NCBI GenBank assembly: GCA_017462755.1
Contig: JAFTQM010000078.1
Span: 1 to 44,692 of the forward strand
Direction of reading: 5' to 3'
DNA from: Lachnospiraceae bacterium
GTDB taxonomy: Bacteria > Bacillota > Clostridia > Lachnospirales > Lachnospiraceae
DNA: 44,692 nt
This document shows positions 25,261-34,371 of this stretch, in pieces. A program made the translations under genes and the position numbers. The notes beneath the pieces were generated by a model that ran no database searches, was not told where the DNA came from, and worked only from the letters and a program-made list of their open reading frames with translations. How positions within the stretch are numbered: position 1 is the first letter of the stretch; each line of letters starts with the position of its first letter.

Positions 25261-28170
25261 ATGAAAAAACACACCACACGCTTTTTTGCCCTTTGCTCCG
25301 GCGTCCTCCTGCTCACTGCCGGCTGCGGCAAAGCAGGCAACACATCCGAAGCACCAAGCACCACTCCTGCACCGACAGAAGCGGTACTGACACCGGAAGC
25401 ACCGACTGCAGCTGCGACACAGGCGCCGACCACAGCACCAACCGTAGCCGCAACACAGGCGCCGACTGCCACACCAAAGCCTACCGCTACCCCGACACCA
25501 CTTCCGACTGCGGCACCGGTATACGGCAAGGCGGGCGAGGTCGCTGCTTACGATGTCAGTCAAAGCAATTACCAGCTGACGATTGACGCTTCCAATGCAG
25601 TACACGATATCAGCGATTTGCTCTACGGTATTTTTATTGAGGATATCAACTTTGCCGCAGACGGCGGTCTGTATGCAGAAATGGTGCAAAACCGTTCATT
25701 CGAATTTACCAAGCTGGCGGCCGGAGATGAATTACACGCCTGGGTAACCTTCGGGGGCGCTAAGGCTACGGTAATCAAGGACGATACTACCGGCTGCTTA
25801 AATCAGAACAATCCAAATTATCTGCTCTTAGAGGCAGGCGAGCAAGCCGATTCCGGCATTTACAACAAGGGCTTTCTGGACGGTATGTGCATTGAAGCCG
25901 GCAAAAATTACAAATTCTCCGTTTATGCCAGAGGTTTGGATGCCTTTACCGGTCCGGTTGAAGTCACTCTTCGCATCGGCGAAAACATTGTTGCAACCGC
26001 TGCCATCCCGACCGTTACTGCAGAATGGCAAAAATATGAGCTTACACTGACTCCGACCGAAAGTGCTCATACAAACGTGCGCCTGATGCTTTCCATTGCA
26101 GACGGCTCCTGTGCTTTGGATATGGTATCCCTGTTCCCGGAGGACACCTATCTCGGACGCAAAAACGGTCTGCGTAAGGATTTAGCGGAAAAGCTTGAGG
26201 CTTTGGAGCCTTCCTTCTTGCGTTTCCCGGGCGGCTGTGTGGTCGAAGGCGTTACTCTGGCAACCGCATACGACTGGAAGGACTCCATCGGTGTGGACGA
26301 GAACCGTGATCCGCTACTTTTTAACGGCACCTACGGTGATGTCGCAGCCCGCAAGCAGGGTCAGAACATCTGGACCAACGAAAACACCTCCAGTGACCAG
26401 TATCCTTCCTTTATGAGCTATGGTCTTGGATTTTATGAATATTTTCTGCTTGCTGAGGATATCGGCGCCATCGGAGTTCCGGTCATCAACTGCGGTCTGT
26501 GCTGTATGGCACAGGGCAACGGCTCCGGTCCTGCACTCGGTACCGCAGAGTTTAAACGCTATATCGACGATGCACTGGACTTAGTCGAGTTCTGCCGCGG
26601 AGATGAAACCACTGTCTGGGGTGCTGCACGAGTTGCACTGGGACACCCGGAACCATTTGAATTAAAATACATCGGTATCGGAAACGAGCAGCACGGCTCC
26701 AATTTCTACTCCCATTACGCAGCCTTTGTCGAAGCCTTCGCACAGGCACGCACCGAAAACCCGGAGCTTTACGAGGGTATCGAGCTGATGTTCAGTGCCG
26801 GCTTGGACGACGGTGACAGCGGCTACGCTACCTACATTGCCGCATACAAGGAAGCAGACCGCTGGCTGGCTGCCAACCCGGACTGCGATATTTTAGATTA
26901 CACCGGTGCAATTGACCACCATTACTACAATCCTCCGGAGTGGTTTTTCTCCCATGTGGATTATTATGACGAAAAGAACTACAGCCGCGATACCGCCACC
27001 ATGGTGGATACTCTGTACGGCGGTGCCATTCCGGTATTCGTCGGCGAATTTGCCGCCCAGTCCAATACCTTAAAGGCTGCACTTTCCGAAGCAGCTTATA
27101 TGACCGGATTGGAGCGCAACGGTGATATCGTCCGTATGGCAGCATATGCGCCACTGTTCGGCAATCTGACCGCAACCCACTGGTCACCGGATTTGATTTG
27201 GTTTAACAACCACACCTCCACCGCTTCCGTCAACTATTATGTACAGCAGATTTTTGCCCGCAATGCAGGCAGCGCCCTGCTGGCTTCCGAGCTGCTTGGT
27301 GCTGAGCTTCCGGCAGATACCCTGAATGGTAAGATTGGTGTCGGCACTTGGAATACGGCTGCCAAGTTTGATGATATCGTGGTTACCGACAATGCAACCG
27401 GCGAAATCTTAGCCTCCTGCAATTTTGATGATGGCGAAATGACCGGTTGGGAAAAGGTATCGGACGGTCGCTGGGGCGTACTGGACGGTCGTCTGGTACA
27501 GGCAAGCACTACCACCAACACCGGTACCTACGGCAATACCGGCTCTGCTCTCTACTTTGGTGATTCCTCGTGGACCAATTACACCTATACCGTAAAGGCC
27601 ACAAAAACCAACGGCTCCGAGGGCTTCCTGATTCCATTTGCCGTAAACGACAAAAACAACAACTATTTTTGGAACATCGGCGGCTGGAACAATACCGTTT
27701 CCTGTCTGCAGGTGGTAGAATCCGGCAACAAATCCGGTCAGATTGGTTCGACCGTCCGCGATTTTACCGCAAAAATAGGCCAGACCTACGAATTGAAAAT
27801 CGTAGTATCTGACCTCAATGTAAAATGTTATATTGATGATGTTCTCTATGTTGACTATACCCTTTCCGAGAACACCACTGCCGAAGCATATCAGGTAGTC
27901 AGCACCGACGAAACCGGTGATATCATTCTCAAGCTGGTCAACGTAACCGGCAGGGAAAAGACCGTTGCCATCCATGTAAGCGGCAAGGAAATCATCTCTG
28001 AGACCGCTGTACTCGAGGAGGTAAAGGGTACCAGCCTGTCCAACGACAATATCCTTGGTCAAAGTCCGGTCGTTACCCTAAAGACCTCCGAGCTTACCGG
28101 TGTATCCGGACAGTTCAATTATACGCTGCCAAAATACTCCGTAAGCGTGCTTCGATTAAAAACCAAATAA
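25261..28170 (+). CDS. GH51-type alpha-L-arabinofuranosidase lipoprotein with inserted beta-sandwich domain
   Basis: A secreted lipoprotein of 969 residues. The signal peptide ends in the lipobox LLLTAGC (Cys 22), followed by a Pro/Thr/Ala-rich spacer to about residue 90. The GH51 catalytic barrel has its acid/base Glu in GIGNEQHGSNFY (about 476) and its nucleophile Glu in PVFVGEFAAQS (about 595); FLRFPGGC and LYGIFIEDIN are also typical. An extra concanavalin A-like / family-16-type binding domain of about 170 residues (about 700-870: CNFDDGEMTGWEKVSDG to KCYIDDVLYVDY) is inserted before the final GH51 beta-sandwich. It should release arabinose from arabinoxylan or arabinan at the cell surface. 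The start at 25261 follows GGAGG. Its stop codon abuts that of the convergent acyltransferase. A structured RNA precedes it. Confidence 0.92.
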   Translation: MKKHTTRFFALCSGVLLLTAGCGKAGNTSEAPSTTPAPTEAVLTPEAPTAAATQAPTTAPTVAATQAPTATPKPTATPTPLPTAAPVYGKAGEVAAYDVSQSNYQLTIDASNAVHDISDLLYGIFIEDINFAADGGLYAEMVQNRSFEFTKLAAGDELHAWVTFGGAKATVIKDDTTGCLNQNNPNYLLLEAGEQADSGIYNKGFLDGMCIEAGKNYKFSVYARGLDAFTGPVEVTLRIGENIVATAAIPTVTAEWQKYELTLTPTESAHTNVRLMLSIADGSCALDMVSLFPEDTYLGRKNGLRKDLAEKLEALEPSFLRFPGGCVVEGVTLATAYDWKDSIGVDENRDPLLFNGTYGDVAARKQGQNIWTNENTSSDQYPSFMSYGLGFYEYFLLAEDIGAIGVPVINCGLCCMAQGNGSGPALGTAEFKRYIDDALDLVEFCRGDETTVWGAARVALGHPEPFELKYIGIGNEQHGSNFYSHYAAFVEAFAQARTENPELYEGIELMFSAGLDDGDSGYATYIAAYKEADRWLAANPDCDILDYTGAIDHHYYNPPEWFFSHVDYYDEKNYSRDTATMVDTLYGGAIPVFVGEFAAQSNTLKAALSEAAYMTGLERNGDIVRMAAYAPLFGNLTATHWSPDLIWFNNHTSTASVNYYVQQIFARNAGSALLASELLGAELPADTLNGKIGVGTWNTAAKFDDIVVTDNATGEILASCNFDDGEMTGWEKVSDGRWGVLDGRLVQASTTTNTGTYGNTGSALYFGDSSWTNYTYTVKATKTNGSEGFLIPFAVNDKNNNYFWNIGGWNNTVSCLQVVESGNKSGQIGSTVRDFTAKIGQTYELKIVVSDLNVKCYIDDVLYVDYTLSENTTAEAYQVVSTDETGDIILKLVNVTGREKTVAIHVSGKEIISETAVLEEVKGTSLSNDNILGQSPVVTLKTSELTGVSGQFNYTLPKYSVSVLRLKTK

Positions 28171-29229
28171 TTAAGCCTTCTTCCGCTTCAAGCTGCGGAA
28201 CGGATTGGAAATCCAGTTAATGAGCTTTCCGAACAGCGGATTACCAAGCACTAAGGCTGCGACTGCACAGGCAGGAATTGCTAAAAACATATACCTGCCT
28301 GGCAGTTTTTTTATTTCTGTAAATACGCCGGTATACTTCATAGCATCTCTTACAAAAATGTGCAGGATATACACCGCCATCGAGTATTTTCCCACATAAG
28401 AAAACCACATCTTTCTTCGGGGAATCAGAAACATACATGCTACCCCAATCAAAACGGCAAACAAATACAGACCACCCCGAATCAAAAATCCGTACGGCTC
28501 CAATTCTCCCAAGGTGGCACTATATGGCGTACCGCCAAATACTATTTTCTTTATCGGCTTCAACGGATTTCCGACAAAAACAAAATACCCGCAAGCCCCC
28601 GCCAAAAGCAGCAATGCCGGAATCCGAAGCCTTTTGTTCAAAAAGTTATCCAAACGCTCCTTTGACACATACAAACCAATCGCAAAAAACGGCAGATAAA
28701 CTGCAATTCGTGAAATTGCCAGAAAATCCTCTGCTTCTTCCACATACCCCATCAACAATCCTGCCATCGTTGCCACAATCACTCCCACCAACGGCTTCAT
28801 CGACAACAACAACGGAACCATCAGATACCACGCAGACATTGCCAGAAGATACCACGGTGCTCCGCTTACCTCCAACAGCTTAAACTTCGACGAATGTCCC
28901 AGCTGTCGCCCAAGCAGATAATTTGCCACCCGGAAGAAAAAATACATCCATAGAATCGAAAAATATCTGTCAACCCGGAATTTTCCATCCTTCATGATTC
29001 CCTTTGCCATATACCCCGAGGTAAATACAAAAAGCGGCATATGAAAGGTATATACAAAATAATATAATGCCGACATTTCCTTTACTCCACGTAACGAGGT
29101 AACCACATGTCCAAATATCACCAGCACCATCAAAAATGCCTTCAGATTATCCACAAAATAATCTCTGTTATCCCCCTCTTTCCGTAATTCCGGATTATAC
29201 CAGCTTTGTACCCACGCTTTTATACTCAT
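28171..29229 (-). CDS. Membrane acyltransferase (acyltransferase 3 family)
   Basis: An integral membrane O-acyltransferase of about 352 residues with roughly ten hydrophobic helices. The first helix carries NLKAFLMVLVIFGHVV, with the conserved His of the acyltransferase-3/NolL family, followed by YTFHMPLFVFTSGYMAKG. It resembles fucose-4-O-acetylase-like proteins that acetylate surface polysaccharides. The real acceptor is unknown. I start it at 29229 (MSIKAW, preceded by AGAGGAAG); ATG 29253 with GGGGAG is equally possible. It is transcribed toward the GH51 gene with no space between the stop codons, and diverges from the SpoIID-like gene. Confidence 0.88.
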   Translation of the reverse strand: MSIKAWVQSWYNPELRKEGDNRDYFVDNLKAFLMVLVIFGHVVTSLRGVKEMSALYYFVYTFHMPLFVFTSGYMAKGIMKDGKFRVDRYFSILWMYFFFRVANYLLGRQLGHSSKFKLLEVSGAPWYLLAMSAWYLMVPLLLSMKPLVGVIVATMAGLLMGYVEEAEDFLAISRIAVYLPFFAIGLYVSKERLDNFLNKRLRIPALLLLAGACGYFVFVGNPLKPIKKIVFGGTPYSATLGELEPYGFLIRGGLYLFAVLIGVACMFLIPRRKMWFSYVGKYSMAVYILHIFVRDAMKYTGVFTEIKKLPGRYMFLAIPACAVAALVLGNPLFGKLINWISNPFRSLKRKKA

Positions 29230-29342
29230 TTTTTCTTCCTCTCTTCCTGACATTTTTTCCGCTCCCCTGCATATATTGCAGTAAAGATTGCCTTTTCCTG
29301 CCAAGGCGCAGCAAAGGCTTAATTGATTTTAAGGAGAACGCA

Positions 29343-30662
29343 TTGAAACGAAATCCTACTTTTTTAACTCCGGGCGCCTTATCCGCAGCACAGACCGACA
29401 CCATCCCGCCTGCTCTAAGCGAAGCGCCGCAGCGCTACGAGGGTGAGCTGCGCATTCATGTTACCGCTGCTGCCGGTAACCGCCCGATTCCTAACGCTAC
29501 CGTGCTCATCACTACCATGAATGAGCCGGAAAATATTTTAGAGCGCCTGACAACCGACGAAAGCGGTAACACACCAATAATCGGACTTCCCACGCCACCG
29601 CTGCAATATAGTCTGGAACCCTTCTCATTACAGCCATATGCAGAGTATGTCTTCCAGATTTCTGCCGAGGGCTACGAACCGGTCGTTATCAGCGGTGCCG
29701 AAATCCTCCCTGACGTGACTGCGATTCAAGAGGTTACGCTTGACCCTGCCGCTGCCGCACCGGATACCGCCGAAACCTTTGTCATCGGTCCGCACACCTT
29801 ATACGGCGATTATCCGCCCAAAATTATCGAAGACGAAATCCAGCCGTTAGCAGAAACCGGTGAAATCGTACTCAGCCGCGTCGTTATCCCGGAATATGTG
29901 GTAGTCCACGACGGAGTACCCTCCGACCGCTCTGCCATGGACTACTATGTACCTTATCGTGATTACATCAAAAATGTTGCTTCCAGCGAAATCTACGCCA
30001 CCTGGCCGGAGGCAGCAATCTATGCCAATATTCTTGCAATCCAGTCCTTTACCCTAAATCGTGTGTACACCGAATTTTATCGCAACCGCGGATACACCTT
30101 TACGATTACTTCCTCCACTGCCTACGACCACAAATGGATTCCGGAGCGCAATATCTACGACACCATCAGTGAAGCCGTAGACAATATCTTCAACAATTAC
30201 CTGTCCCGCCCGGATATCCGACAGCCGATTCTGACCCAGTATTGTGACGGCAAGCGTGTTACCTGTCCGGGGCTGATGTCCCAGTGGGGCTCCAAGGATT
30301 TGGCAGAAGCCGGCTACAGTGCGATTGAAATCCTGCGTTATTATTACGGCTCCTCGATTTATATCAATACCTCCGAGGAAATCTCCGGTATTCCATCCTC
30401 CTACCCCGGCAGTCCGCTCACGGTCGGCTCCCAGGGCTCCAAGGTGCGTCAGATGCAGGAACAGCTCAACACCATTGCGGATGTTTACTACGTTGTTCCG
30501 AATATCGTCGCGGACGGTATCTTCGGCGAACGCACCCGCGCTGCCGTTGTTGCCTTTCAGGAGCTGTTTGACCTGCCGGCAAACGGCATTGTTGACTTCG
30601 CTACCTGGTACAAGATTTCACAAATCTATGTAGCAGTCAGCCGCATTGCAGAATATTCCTAA
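29343..30662 (+). CDS. SpoIID-like protein with peptidoglycan-binding domain
   Basis: A protein of about 439 residues in three parts. First is a carboxypeptidase-regulatory-like beta domain (ELRIHVTAAAGNRPIPNATV..., about 25-135). Second is a SpoIID/LytB-like region (PYRDYIKNVASSEIYATWP, EAAIYANILAIQSFTLNR, TSSTAYDHKW; about 180-330). Third is a C-terminal PG_binding_1 repeat (VGSQGSKVRQMQEQLN, ADGIFGERTRAAVVAFQE; about 358-425). Family members act on or bind peptidoglycan during sporulation or growth. The start is TTG 29343, with AAGGAG at ideal spacing. Upstream in-frame ATG codons fall inside the divergent acyltransferase gene. From this start no signal peptide is visible, odd for a wall protein; export may be non-classical. 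Confidence 0.85.
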   Translation: MKRNPTFLTPGALSAAQTDTIPPALSEAPQRYEGELRIHVTAAAGNRPIPNATVLITTMNEPENILERLTTDESGNTPIIGLPTPPLQYSLEPFSLQPYAEYVFQISAEGYEPVVISGAEILPDVTAIQEVTLDPAAAAPDTAETFVIGPHTLYGDYPPKIIEDEIQPLAETGEIVLSRVVIPEYVVVHDGVPSDRSAMDYYVPYRDYIKNVASSEIYATWPEAAIYANILAIQSFTLNRVYTEFYRNRGYTFTITSSTAYDHKWIPERNIYDTISEAVDNIFNNYLSRPDIRQPILTQYCDGKRVTCPGLMSQWGSKDLAEAGYSAIEILRYYYGSSIYINTSEEISGIPSSYPGSPLTVGSQGSKVRQMQEQLNTIADVYYVVPNIVADGIFGERTRAAVVAFQELFDLPANGIVDFATWYKISQIYVAVSRIAEYS

Positions 30663-30674
30663 GCAATGCCTCTC

Positions 30675-33020
30675 TTACTTTTTACTTAACTCCGCTCCCA
30701 ATGCCTCATTTAACTGCTCCACCAGTTCCTCCAAAGCTTCATTGGACATTGCGTGCCAGCTTCGCATATTGCGCAGCGGATCATCCCAGGTCATCATCAT
30801 GTCCAGAAAATCAGTGGCAGCCTTCTCTGCCTCTGCATTTTCTGCGGCAGTCAGCTCTTCCGGCTCCAAACCTGCTCGTTTTGCCAGTACCCGCTTCTCC
30901 TTTTGTTTCTTCTCCAGCTCCTCCCGAACCAGATACGGCAATACTGCCTTTCTTGCCAGCTCAGCCAAGCGCGGCATCGGATTCAGCTCCGAAAAACAGG
31001 TATTGATGTCGATATGGCGGGCAATCTTTGCCGCTCCGGTAAAGGTAACCTGCGCCATACACTCGATTGCTCTGGAGGAACGTCCCACCAGAATCGTATA
31101 ATCACCGTTTGCTGCATACCAGTCCCAAATATCCGTATTGTACCATGCAAACGCACGCTCATCCAACACAAAAGTTACGGTCTTTGTCTCTCCCGGCTCC
31201 AACGCAACCCGCTCAAAGCCCTTCAACTCCTTCTTCGGACGCATTACCGTTCCGGTATTATCCTGCACATAAAGCTGTACGATTTCCTTACCGGCACGGT
31301 CTCCGGTATTCGTAATATCCACCGATACCGTTATCTCGCCACCCGGCTGCATCGTGTTGCTGCTCAACGCAAGCTTACCATACGCAAAGCTGGTATAGCT
31401 CAGACCATGACCAAACGGGAACCGTACCTCCTGCTCCTTCGTATCATAGTAACGGTAACCGACAAATAGTCCCTCTCTGTATTCTACCTTTGCCCGGCTG
31501 CCCGGAAAATTCAGATAAGTCGGATTGTCTGCCAGCTTTATCGGGAAGGTCTCTGCCAGCTTACCGGACGGATTGACCTTACCGTACAGAATATTGGCAA
31601 CCGCCCTGCCGCTGCCCTCTCCTGCCAGATATGCTTCCAAAATGGCCGGAGTACGGTCTGCCCACGGCAGCTCCACCGGCGCGCCATTGTGCAATACAAC
31701 CGTCAGATTCGGATTTACTGCAAGCAGCTCCTCAATCAGCCGGTTCTGGCATGCCGGAAGCTTCATATCCTTCCGGTCAAAGCCTTCGGACTCGATGCTC
31801 TCCGGTAAACCTGCAAATACCACAACCTTCTCTGCCACTGCTGCTGCCGCCAACGCTTCCTTCGCCAGAGCCTCCTCATACACATCCTCCGTTGCCGAAA
31901 AGCCCTTCGCATAGGATACCTGCGCATATTCTCCGGCTACATCCAATGCATTTTCAACCAGCCAGAAATTCGTATGCGAGCTGCCGCCGCCCTGAAAACG
32001 CGGCTTCTTCGCAAACTCACCGACAAACAGTACCTTTTCTGCTTTCTCCAACGGAAGCTGTCCTTCATTCTTTAGTAACACCATGCTCTCTTCCGCAAAG
32101 CGAACTGCCTTGGCATGGTCTGCTTCACGGTCAAAAACACCCTCTCTGCCTCCGGCGATTCCTTTTTCTACCAGCTTCAATACCCGGCGTACCGCTTCAT
32201 CCAATGCCTCCATCGGTATCGTTCCGTTTTGTACCGCCTCAATTAACCGCGCATTGTTTGCCTGATTTGCCCCCGGCATCTCCAAATCCAAACCTGCCGG
32301 AAGTCCTTTCACACGGTCGCTTACTGCTCCCCAATCAGACATTACCAATCCGTCATAATCCCATTCGTTTCGCAGTACATCATTCAGCAGCCAGCCATTT
32401 TCCGAAGAATGCACCCCATTGATTCGATTGTAGGAGCACATAAAAGTCCACGGCTTTGCTTTCTTGACCGCTGTTTCAAATGCCGGAAAATAGATTTCCC
32501 GAAGTGTTCTCTCGTCCACCTCCGAGCTGCTGACAAAACGGCAGTATTCCTGACTGTTCGCCGCAAAATGCTTGATGGAGGTACCGACCTGCTCGCCCTG
32601 CACACCATTGATGTAGGCGCTGGCAAGCTCACCTGCCACATACGGGTCCTCCGAAATATACTCAAAATTTCTTCCGCAAAGCGGGGAACACTTGATATTG
32701 ACTGCCGGTCCCAAAAGCACCGCCACACCCTCTGCACGACATTCCTTGCCAAGCGTACTGCCAAGCTCTTTTACTAACTCTCTGTCAAAGCTGCATGACG
32801 TTGCACAAGCCGCCGGAAAGCAAACCGAGGTAATACTGTCCTGCGGACCTGCCAGCTCATTGTCCACATCCTGCTTTCTAAGTCCATGCGGTCCGTCACT
32901 TACCATAATCGACGGAATCCCCAGACGCTCAATCGGTACCGTATGCCAGAGACCCGCTCCCTCACATAAGCTTACCTTTTCCTCCAGTGTCAACTGCTTT
33001 AACAATGCTTCGATTTCCAT
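30675..33020 (-). CDS. Family 3 glycoside hydrolase (beta-glucosidase/xylosidase type)
   Basis: A 781-residue GH3 enzyme without a signal peptide, so cytoplasmic. The N-terminal barrel has MVSDGPHGLRK, KHFAANSQE and the nucleophile Asp in GLVMSDWGAV (about 228). A GH3 C-terminal sandwich (VLFVGEFA, VVFAGLPESIESEGFDR) and a fibronectin III-like domain (GEITVSVDITNTGDRAGKE, VQLYVQD) follow. A charged helical tail of about 90 residues after the FnIII domain is an addition to the usual layout. It probably hydrolyses beta-linked disaccharides or alkyl glucosides after uptake; gluco- or xylo-specificity is not readable. The start at 33020 follows AAGGAGAAGGCT; a further in-frame ATG nine codons upstream lacks a site. 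Confidence 0.93.
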   Translation of the reverse strand: MEIEALLKQLTLEEKVSLCEGAGLWHTVPIERLGIPSIMVSDGPHGLRKQDVDNELAGPQDSITSVCFPAACATSCSFDRELVKELGSTLGKECRAEGVAVLLGPAVNIKCSPLCGRNFEYISEDPYVAGELASAYINGVQGEQVGTSIKHFAANSQEYCRFVSSSEVDERTLREIYFPAFETAVKKAKPWTFMCSYNRINGVHSSENGWLLNDVLRNEWDYDGLVMSDWGAVSDRVKGLPAGLDLEMPGANQANNARLIEAVQNGTIPMEALDEAVRRVLKLVEKGIAGGREGVFDREADHAKAVRFAEESMVLLKNEGQLPLEKAEKVLFVGEFAKKPRFQGGGSSHTNFWLVENALDVAGEYAQVSYAKGFSATEDVYEEALAKEALAAAAVAEKVVVFAGLPESIESEGFDRKDMKLPACQNRLIEELLAVNPNLTVVLHNGAPVELPWADRTPAILEAYLAGEGSGRAVANILYGKVNPSGKLAETFPIKLADNPTYLNFPGSRAKVEYREGLFVGYRYYDTKEQEVRFPFGHGLSYTSFAYGKLALSSNTMQPGGEITVSVDITNTGDRAGKEIVQLYVQDNTGTVMRPKKELKGFERVALEPGETKTVTFVLDERAFAWYNTDIWDWYAANGDYTILVGRSSRAIECMAQVTFTGAAKIARHIDINTCFSELNPMPRLAELARKAVLPYLVREELEKKQKEKRVLAKRAGLEPEELTAAENAEAEKAATDFLDMMMTWDDPLRNMRSWHAMSNEALEELVEQLNEALGAELSKK

Positions 33021-33072
33021 AGCCTTCTCCTTTCGAATTGTTCTCATTTTAGAGCTTTGTAAACACTCTGGG

Positions 33073-34164
33073 TCAATTTATTTTCTCAATTGCGCTCCGA
33101 TATGCATCAAAGGCCGCCGGCACGGAATAGACTTCTCGCAACTCCTCCCTCGCTGCCTCAACGCTGTCTTTTACCAATCGTACAAGCTGCGCTGCCTGCC
33201 CGTCTTGCGCCTCCAAACACGCAATTTCTTTCCGCCAGCCGGTTTCCAGTTCAATCCGGTAACCGTCCATATGCCACTCGATATGCGAAAAAATATGCTT
33301 TGCCGGTCCCATATGCGAAATCGCCCGATACTTAACTCCTGCCATACCAAGTAGCTCCTCCAGTGCTTCATATCCAAAGCGTCCTTCCAGATTCGGAAGC
33401 TCCCACAGCCCCGCTAACAGGCCCTTCGCCTCCCGCTTATGCAGCAGGAAGCCTGTCGGAGTCTGAAAGACCAATATCGTCCGCCATTCGATGCTCCTTG
33501 CTTTTTTCTGCGGCTTGACCGGAAGCATAAGCTCCGTCCCCTGATGAAATGCCTTGCACAAATGCATAATCGGGCATTGCTCACACAGCGGCTTCCCGTT
33601 CGGCAGACAGACCGTAGCTCCAAGCTCCATCAATGCCTGTGTAAAATTCCCCGGCTTCTCCCTCGGCATAACGTTCTCCAGACACGCCGCTAACTCCCGC
33701 TTTACCGCATCCTTCGTAATATCTTCAAAGCTGCCGCGCAGACGCATCATCACACGCAGAACATTCCCATCCACCGCAGCTGCGACCCTTCCATAAGCAA
33801 TGGACGCAATCGCGCCTGCCGTATACGGTCCGATTCCCGGAAGGGTAAGCAGCTCCTCCTTCGTATCCGGCAGTCTACCGCCATACCGCTCCATCACGAC
33901 CTGCGCTGCTTTTTTCAGATTGCGCGCCCGGCTGTAATAACCAAGCCCCTCCCACAGCTTTAGCAGCCGTTCCTCCGAAACCTCCGCCAATGCCCTTACA
34001 TCCGGCAATTCCCGGATAAAACGTTCAAAAAGTGCTTTTACCGCCTCGACTCTCGTCTGCTGCAGCATAATCTCCGAAATCCAGACATAATACGGCTGCG
34101 GCTCCTCACGCCACGGAAGAATTCTGGCATTATATTCAAACCAATGCAGCAGGTAGGGTACCAT
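33073..34164 (-). CDS. mutY: A/G-specific adenine glycosylase
   Basis: This base-excision enzyme removes adenine mispaired with 8-oxoguanine. The HhH-GPD domain shows RILPWREEPQPYYVWISEIMLQQTRV (catalytic Glu), the hairpin LPGIGPYTAGAIASI and AVDGNVLRV (catalytic Asp). The [4Fe-4S] loop reads CLPNGKPLCEQCPIMHLC, with four cysteines and the wider first gap common in Firmicutes. The C-terminal NUDIX-like OG-recognition domain is present (FLLHKREAKGLLAGLWELPN, HIFSHIEWHM). I favour ATG 34164 (GGAG six bases upstream), which puts the LPW motif where E. coli MutY has it. The frame is open to ATG 34257 and a 31-residue longer protein is possible. Confidence 0.93.
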   Translation of the reverse strand: MVPYLLHWFEYNARILPWREEPQPYYVWISEIMLQQTRVEAVKALFERFIRELPDVRALAEVSEERLLKLWEGLGYYSRARNLKKAAQVVMERYGGRLPDTKEELLTLPGIGPYTAGAIASIAYGRVAAAVDGNVLRVMMRLRGSFEDITKDAVKRELAACLENVMPREKPGNFTQALMELGATVCLPNGKPLCEQCPIMHLCKAFHQGTELMLPVKPQKKARSIEWRTILVFQTPTGFLLHKREAKGLLAGLWELPNLEGRFGYEALEELLGMAGVKYRAISHMGPAKHIFSHIEWHMDGYRIELETGWRKEIACLEAQDGQAAQLVRLVKDSVEAAREELREVYSVPAAFDAYRSAIEKIN

Positions 34165-34300
34165 TTCCTGCTCCAACGGATACTGCTTTTCTATTTCTTC
34201 TCTTTTTTCCACAAAATCACATATACCTTTCTCAAAACAAGCATGTAAAATATACACAATTCATTATAAAAAATTTCTACAAAATTAGCAAGGAAAAGAC

Positions 34301-34330
34301 TTGATATTTCCCCAATTAAGGGTGTATATT
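34301..34330 (+). promoter_or_regulatory. Probable promoter of the lipoprotein/acidic-protein pair
   Basis: TTGATA (34301-34306), 18 bases, TATATT (34325-34330), about 40 bases upstream of the lipoprotein start. Confidence 0.45.
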
Positions 34331-34371
34331 TATACTTGTAACAATATTGTCTGAACGGAGGATAAAGTGTC

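Noticed and set aside
25188-25529. Minus-strand ORF rich in Gly, Ala and Val opposite the GH51 start
   Set aside because: It is the antisense of the Pro/Thr/Ala-rich spacer of the GH51 lipoprotein; the repetitive composition creates an open frame by chance.
25321-25530. Tandem DNA repeat
   Set aside because: The ACA/CCG/GCA-rich stretch merely encodes the Pro/Thr/Ala spacer of the GH51 lipoprotein and has no regular unit.
27409-28062. Minus-strand open frame opposite the GH51 insert domain
   Set aside because: A shadow of the Gly/Asn-rich beta domain on the coding strand; no start signals.
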